DNA of 64,000 nt, taken from positions 186,001 through 250,000 of the forward strand of contig NZ_JAAOLX010000007.1 in the NCBI RefSeq assembly GCF_011601265.1, written 5' to 3'. Below, piece after piece: positions 60,028 to 64,000 of the stretch (positions are counted from its first letter, which is position 1; every line of letters begins with the position of its first letter). The notes beneath the pieces were generated by a model that worked only from the letters and a program-made list of their open reading frames with translations, was not told where the DNA came from and did no database searches. The position numbers and the translations under genes are program-made. Origin of the DNA: Iodobacter violaceini. Its GTDB lineage: Bacteria > Pseudomonadota > Gammaproteobacteria > Burkholderiales > Chitinibacteraceae.

Positions 60028-60705
60028 ATGAAGCAACTCGTGCTGGATCTGCAACTGCCAGCCCTGCCCTCTTTTGAGGATTTTATCCGTGGCGAAAACG
60101 CCGAGCTGCTTTATCAGCTTGGTTGTTGGAGCCTTGGTGAGGGAGACGTGCGCTTTCTCTATTTTTGGGGAGAACGCGGCAGTGGCAAGAGCCACTTACT
60201 CGCCGCCGCGCGTGCCATGCTGCCCGCCGGCACTCAAATATTTTTTACCGATGCCGCCCACGATGCCCTGCCTGCATCGCTGCCCAAAGAGGCAGCACTG
60301 ATCGTAGACAACGTTGATGCCCTTAGCCGCGACGAGCAGATTCGCCTGTTTGATCACTTTAATACGCTCAAAGATGGCGGAGGCCTGCTGCTGGCGGCCG
60401 GCCCTAAGCCACCGATGCTGCTGCTGCTCAGGCCAGACTTAAGCACCCGGCTGGGCTGGGGCTTGGTATATCAGCTAAAACCACTCTCTGACACCGACAA
60501 AGCCGCTGCCCTGAAGCGCCGCGCCTATGCACTGGGTTTTGAGCTGGGGGATGATTTAGCCGATTACCTGCTGCGCCACGCATCGCGTGATTTGCCAACT
60601 TTGTATCAGCATCTGGATGCGGCCAATGATTTATCGCTGACTGAAAAAAGACCTGTAACGGTTTCTTTACTGAGGGAAGTGCTGCGCGGGGATTGGACAG
60701 AGTAA
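60028..60705 (+). CDS. hda: DnaA regulatory inactivator Hda
   Basis: 225 aa from ATG 60028. A DnaA-homologous AAA+ protein with the N-terminal clamp-binding '[11 protein letters not shown]' (QL.LDL type), Walker A '[19 protein letters not shown]', Walker B '[10 protein letters not shown]', sensor '[20 protein letters not shown]' and C-terminal '[20 protein letters not shown]'. With the beta clamp it stimulates ATP hydrolysis by DnaA after initiation. Divergent from purM. Confidence 0.94.
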   Translation: MKQLVLDLQLPALPSFEDFIRGENAELLYQLGCWSLGEGDVRFLYFWGERGSGKSHLLAAARAMLPAGTQIFFTDAAHDALPASLPKEAALIVDNVDALSRDEQIRLFDHFNTLKDGGGLLLAAGPKPPMLLLLRPDLSTRLGWGLVYQLKPLSDTDKAAALKRRAYALGFELGDDLADYLLRHASRDLPTLYQHLDAANDLSLTEKRPVTVSLLREVLRGDWTE

Positions 60706-60722
60706 AAGCTAAATTACAAAGA

Positions 60723-60754
60723 ATCGAGGGAACTGACCTTCGCAGTCCCCCGAT
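60723..60754. terminator. Hairpin between hda and the prepilin gene
   Basis: ATCGAGGGA..CTG pairs with CAG..TCCCCCGAT with one mismatch. It lies between converging genes; the flanks are only moderately T-rich, so efficiency as an intrinsic terminator is uncertain. Confidence 0.45.
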
Positions 60755-60787
60755 TACATAAACCTCAAATTAAAATCCAATCAATAG

Positions 60788-61420
60788 CTAAGGTAAAATT
60801 TGTACAGACAACGACTGTTGCCCTGTAGTGATAGCCCAGCAATCAGACAGAGCGGTATAAACAGTCCCCCCATTGCTGCGGATATTTCCTGTTGTTGGTA
60901 CACCGTCGTCAAATTTTTGATCCATCGCGCAGACATAACGACCATCAACAGCAGCATTACCGAGGGCCGTAGCGACCAAATAATTGCTCGTTGTTGCTGT
61001 ATTAGTAGCAGCCGTCCCAACCGCAACAGCCCAAACAGAACCAAATGGATTTGTCCGCTCAGCAAGCGGTAAAATATTAGTACCGGCCGGAGGAGCAGAA
61101 GTCAGCACAGTCCAAAAACCAGCGATCTCATTAGCTCCTGCAATCAATCCGTTGTGTGCGCCTGCACTACAAGTTGTAACCGTTGCCGCAGCCGGGCAAC
61201 CATCTCCTGGATAGCTGCTATAGCGCTCAAAATAAATATTCATGCCCGCTTGAATCTTATTAATGTTTGCTTGAGCAGATTTCACCTTCGCCCCATCAAT
61301 CAAATCCTTGCCCTTAAAAGCCATCCCAAGGATCAGACCAATAATCACCAGCACAATGGCCAGCTCCACCAGAGTAAAACCACCTTGTTTAGCCTGACAC
61401 CCCGCCTGATTCACACTCAT
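60788..61420 (-). CDS. Orphan type IV/type II prepilin-like protein
   Basis: 210 aa. The N-terminus has a class-III signal: a 13-residue leader ending in Gly, then 'FTLVELAIVLVIIGLILGMA', with the prepilin-peptidase site G|F and Glu at +5. The C-terminal domain has several Cys ('GDGCPAAATVTTCS', 'YVCAMDQ', 'LSDCWAI') that could form disulfides. It could be a minor pilin, a DNA-uptake pseudopilin or a type II secretion pseudopilin. AAGGAG precedes ATG 61420. No other pilus gene lies in the window. Confidence 0.9.
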   Translation of the reverse strand: MSVNQAGCQAKQGGFTLVELAIVLVIIGLILGMAFKGKDLIDGAKVKSAQANINKIQAGMNIYFERYSSYPGDGCPAAATVTTCSAGAHNGLIAGANEIAGFWTVLTSAPPAGTNILPLAERTNPFGSVWAVAVGTAATNTATTSNYLVATALGNAAVDGRYVCAMDQKFDDGVPTTGNIRSNGGTVYTALSDCWAITTGQQSLSVQILP

Positions 61421-61512
61421 TGCCCAGCTCCTTCGTCGATTTAGCCTCTCAGAGAATAGGGCCTGAACATCAGCAGAAGCATGTTATTACAAGGCCTTAC
61501 AAGGTTTATAGA

Positions 61513-61953
61513 CTAAATCTGGCCTTTGGGTGCATGGCGATTTAAGAGAGAAGCTATGGCCTGCCTTAAAGGCCCCTCTTCCAGTGTGTCAGCCAACTGC
61601 GAGAAAGCAGCGCAGGCCCCCTCTTTCAGATGTAAGTCTTTGCTTCGCATGGTATTTGTGGATTGCAAGCCGACTTGCACCTTGGGCTGAACTACGGTAG
61701 CTTTCCATCCGCCGGCTTGCAGTGCAGCAAGAATCTGAGGCGCGTTCAGACGTACTCTGGATGCCGCGGCACTACCACTTACACCAATTAATAAAGTATC
61801 GCCGGACCAGGCCACTCCAAGACAATGCGCTGACATCGCTGGCGGCAATACAGAGCGCACCAGCGTTAATACTCTCGCCAGATCATCAACCTGATGCATC
61901 AGACTGGCGAGCTGTCTGTCGTGCCCGACTTGCTGCAAAGTGGTTTTTTTCAT
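61513..61953 (-). CDS. DUF721/DciA-like protein
   Basis: 146 aa. The N-terminal half fits DUF721: 'LASLMHQVDDLARVLTLVRS' and 'HCLGVAWSGDTLLIGVSGSAAASRVRLNAPQILAAL' (in pieces). DciA-type members load the replicative helicase in bacteria lacking DnaC; the KH-like part is present, but I do not see a strong helicase-binding tail, so the role is tentative. It lies directly upstream of, and divergent from, M23-secA, the standard position in Neisseriales. Confidence 0.82.
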   Translation of the reverse strand: MKKTTLQQVGHDRQLASLMHQVDDLARVLTLVRSVLPPAMSAHCLGVAWSGDTLLIGVSGSAAASRVRLNAPQILAALQAGGWKATVVQPKVQVGLQSTNTMRSKDLHLKEGACAAFSQLADTLEEGPLRQAIASLLNRHAPKGQI

Positions 61954-61979
61954 GGCTGATGGCCTGTTAGGATAATGAA

Positions 61980-62870
61980 ATGAATGTCATTGTGATGTCT
62001 GATCGCCTGGGCAAAACACTTACCCTTGATACACGGCAAGTGATCGTTCTGGGCCTGATTACGGCCCTGCTGATTGCTTCGGTCAGTGTTGCTGTTACAA
62101 GCAGCTTTAAGCAATCCCCTGCGCTGTGGAGACTGATGCCCCATAATAATGCCCGCCAGACCGAAATTGATGCTCTTGCCATCCGGGTGGGGGAGCTGCA
62201 GGCTAAATTATTACGCCTTGATGGTCTGGCCAGCCAGGTTGGCAATAAAACCGGGATTGATATTAAGCCCTTTTTATCCAGCCAGCCTGTGCCCCAGGGC
62301 GGTTTGCAACACAAGGGCACGGCACTGAGCACCGAAACGCTGGCCAATGAAATTGACGCGGCCAGCCAGAATCTGAACGCCAGGCTGGATCAGCTATCCT
62401 TAGCAGAAAGCGTGTTACTGAGACCTAAGGCGTGGCAACTGCCTTCAAAAGCCCCTCTCAATGCAGGCTTACAATCGTCAAGCTTTGGTAAACGGATTGA
62501 TCCGTTTAATGGCAATCAGGTATTTCATGAAGGCATCGATTTTGTAGGCGATAGTGGCACACCCATTATGGCGGCAGCCAGCGGCAAAGTCAGCTTTGCG
62601 GCCTTCCACCCCCAATATGGTAATATGGTTGACTTAGATCACGGTAATGGCATCACAAGCCGCTATGCTCACGCTTCTAAGCTTGCAGTAAAAGTGGGGG
62701 ATCAGGTTAATGCGGGTCAGACAATAGCCTTACTTGGATCCACAGGCCGCTCGACAGGTCCACACTTGCACTTTGAAATAAGATATAAAGGGATTGCACA
62801 AAATCCCTTACGATTTATTGGCCCTGCCACGAATGAAATTAATATTGCTGCGACAAAATCCGGCGATTGA
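61980..62870 (+). CDS. M23 family peptidase, membrane-anchored
   Basis: 296 aa. One membrane helix ('VIVLGLITALLIASVSVAVT', about 22-41), a coiled coil region (about 60-140) and a C-terminal LytM domain: 'SSFGKRIDPFNG', 'VFHEGIDFVGDSGTPIMAAA' (zinc His and Asp), 'RYAHASKLAVKVGDQV', and 'STGPHLHFEIRYKG' (H-x-H). All catalytic residues look intact, so it could cut peptidoglycan cross-links in the periplasm. Divergent from the DUF721 gene and upstream of secA, as in relatives. Confidence 0.92.
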   Translation: MNVIVMSDRLGKTLTLDTRQVIVLGLITALLIASVSVAVTSSFKQSPALWRLMPHNNARQTEIDALAIRVGELQAKLLRLDGLASQVGNKTGIDIKPFLSSQPVPQGGLQHKGTALSTETLANEIDAASQNLNARLDQLSLAESVLLRPKAWQLPSKAPLNAGLQSSSFGKRIDPFNGNQVFHEGIDFVGDSGTPIMAAASGKVSFAAFHPQYGNMVDLDHGNGITSRYAHASKLAVKVGDQVNAGQTIALLGSTGRSTGPHLHFEIRYKGIAQNPLRFIGPATNEINIAATKSGD

Positions 62871-62900
62871 TCTTGAATTTTAATTGAAACGGCAGCATAT

Positions 62901-62928
62901 ACGGCGGATGAGGATGCTTATCCGCCGT
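62901..62928 (+). promoter_or_regulatory. Hairpin in the M23-secA gap
   Basis: ACGGCGGAT (62901-62909) pairs with ATCCGCCGT (62920-62928), loop of 10. There is no T run after it. It may be a 5' leader structure of secA or a weak terminator. Confidence 0.35.
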
Positions 62929-62969
62929 TGTCACAATAACCGGGCTTAGCCCATTGCTGGTAGCTTTAG

Positions 62970-64000
62970 ATGATTGCAAATTTGCTCAAAAAAGTTTTCG
63001 GAAGTCGTAATGACCGCCTGCTCAAACAATACGGCACCATCGTAAAGCAGATCAACGCCCTTGAAGCGGGCATTGCCGCTCTTTCCGACGATGACTTGCG
63101 CGCTAAAACGGCAGAGTTCCGCAGCCGCGTCGCCAAGGGTGAAACACTTGATCAAATTCTGCCAGAGGCCTTTGCTGTTTGCCGCGAAGGCTCTAAGCGC
63201 AGCTTAGGCATGCGCCACTTTGACGTGCAGCTGATGGGTGGCTTAGCGCTGCACCAGGGCAAGATCTCTGAAATGCGCACGGGTGAAGGTAAAACACTGG
63301 TTGCCACGCTGCCTGCTTACCTGAATGCACTCTCCGGCAATGGCGTACACGTTATTACCGTGAATGATTATCTGGCCAGCCGCGACGCGGGCATTATGAG
63401 CAAGCTCTATAATTTCCTGGGCCTGACTTGTGGTGTGAATCTGGGCCAGATGCAGCATGACGAAAAACAAGCTGCTTACGCCTGCGATATTACTTACGGC
63501 ACCAATAACGAATTCGGCTTTGATTATCTGCGCGACAATATGGTGTTCACTGTGGGTGAGCGCGTGCAGGGCAAGCTGAACTACGCAATTGTCGACGAAG
63601 TAGATTCGATTCTGATCGATGAAGCACGCACACCGCTGATTATCTCTGGCCCGGCTGAAGACAGTATCGAGCTTTACCAGCTGGTTGACGATATTCCAGG
63701 CCAGCTGACCCGCCAGAGCGAAGAAGAATCAGAAGGCGATTTCTGGGTGGATGAAAAAGCACACTCGGTATTGCTTTCAGAAGCTGGCCACGAAAAAGTG
63801 GAAGCCATCCTCACCAAAAAAGGCCTGTTAAAAGAAGGCGACAGCCTGTACTCGGCCGGCAATATCAGCCTGGTCCACCATCTGTATGCAGCGATGCGCG
63901 CCCATGCCCTGTTTCAGCGTGACCAGCATTATGTGGTCACAGACGAAGGCGAGATTGTCATCGTTGATGAATTCACCGGCCGTTTAATGTCTGGCCGCCG
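62970..64000 (+). CDS. secA: Protein translocase ATPase SecA, 5' part (runs off the window)
   Basis: The first 343 codons are present and in frame to the end of the window. SecA drives preproteins through SecYEG. N-terminus '[19 protein letters not shown]', Walker A-like '[17 protein letters not shown]' after 'MRTGEG', '[13 protein letters not shown]', '[20 protein letters not shown]', DEAD-box equivalent '[22 protein letters not shown]', and the start of the preprotein cross-linking domain ('[19 protein letters not shown]'). Start ATG 62970 has no strong ribosome site. Confidence 0.97.
   Translation, partial: MIANLLKKVFGSRNDRLLKQYGTIVKQINALEAGIAALSDDDLRAKTAEFRSRVAKGETLDQILPEAFAVCREGSKRSLGMRHFDVQLMGGLALHQGKISEMRTGEGKTLVATLPAYLNALSGNGVHVITVNDYLASRDAGIMSKLYNFLGLTCGVNLGQMQHDEKQAAYACDITYGTNNEFGFDYLRDNMVFTVGERVQGKLNYAIVDEVDSILIDEARTPLIISGPAEDSIELYQLVDDIPGQLTRQSEEESEGDFWVDEKAHSVLLSEAGHEKVEAILTKKGLLKEGDSLYSAGNISLVHHLYAAMRAHALFQRDQHYVVTDEGEIVIVDEFTGRLMSGR

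Noticed and set aside
1-64000. tRNA, rRNA, CRISPR, prophage, transposase or plasmid origin
   Set aside because: Read on both strands by eye; no tRNA-like cloverleaf, rRNA, repeat-spacer array or recombinase was recognised. A tRNA or Rfam scan would settle small RNAs I cannot exclude.

Overview
The window looks like chromosomal DNA of a betaproteobacterium of the order Neisseriales, probably a Chromobacteriaceae/Iodobacter-like organism. This is an inference from gene content and conserved blocks (degS-type protease/NIF3/petABC/sspAB, kdsD-kdsC-lptCAB-rpoN-hpf-ptsN-hprK-rapZ, purM-purN divergent from hda, DUF721/DciA divergent from M23-secA). GC content is moderate by eye, with several AT-richer signalling genes. 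No rRNA, tRNA, CRISPR array, transposase or integrase was recognised.

Layout. 1-10.7 kb: end of an ABC exporter, PaiB-like protein, purC, a degenerate EAL-HDOD protein, an LTA-synthase-like sulfatase-fold membrane enzyme, trhA, two TauE/SafE permeases with an EVE-domain gene, asd and dtd. 10.8-22.3 kb: an accessory stretch. After a small hypothetical gene and a MATE pump come about eleven same-strand small genes (unknowns, alpha/beta hydrolase, peptidase E, GDSL hydrolase, an AAC(6')-type acetyltransferase, another GNAT, membrane and zinc-ribbon proteins), mixed with short dispersed repeats, then a GT39 glycosyltransferase and ubiX. 22.3-30.8 kb: one leftward block from LPS/Kdo synthesis and export (kdsD, kdsC, lptC, lptA, lptB) into the nitrogen-PTS/sigma-54 genes (rpoN, hpf, ptsN, hprK, rapZ), ending with a NusG-II-domain protein and a Gx transporter.

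31-39.7 kb: a CPA2 cation/proton antiporter, a LasA-type secreted M23 peptidase, a DegS-type protease divergent from NIF3, a lipoprotein and the cytochrome bc1 operon petABC. 39.7-47.9 kb: a five-gene signalling island sits between petC and sspA: a pseudoREC-PAS-PAS-GGDEF-EAL-REC protein, two histidine kinases, a REC-HD-GYP protein with a degenerate metal site, and a small receiver protein. sspA-sspB follow.

49.3-52 kb: a second sensory cluster encodes an ABM-domain protein, a cobalamin-binding-domain protein and a third kinase of the same subfamily, with no response regulator beside it. 52-64 kb: an S9 peptidase, small genes, rsmB, a DUF3108 protein, purN, purM, hda, an orphan prepilin, a DUF721 protein, an M23 peptidase and the 5' part of secA.

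Most interesting are the signalling island between petC and sspA with its degenerate output domains, the cobalamin-domain/kinase pair, the AAC(6')-like gene, and a dispersed structured repeat of about 0.2 kb present in two inverted copies.
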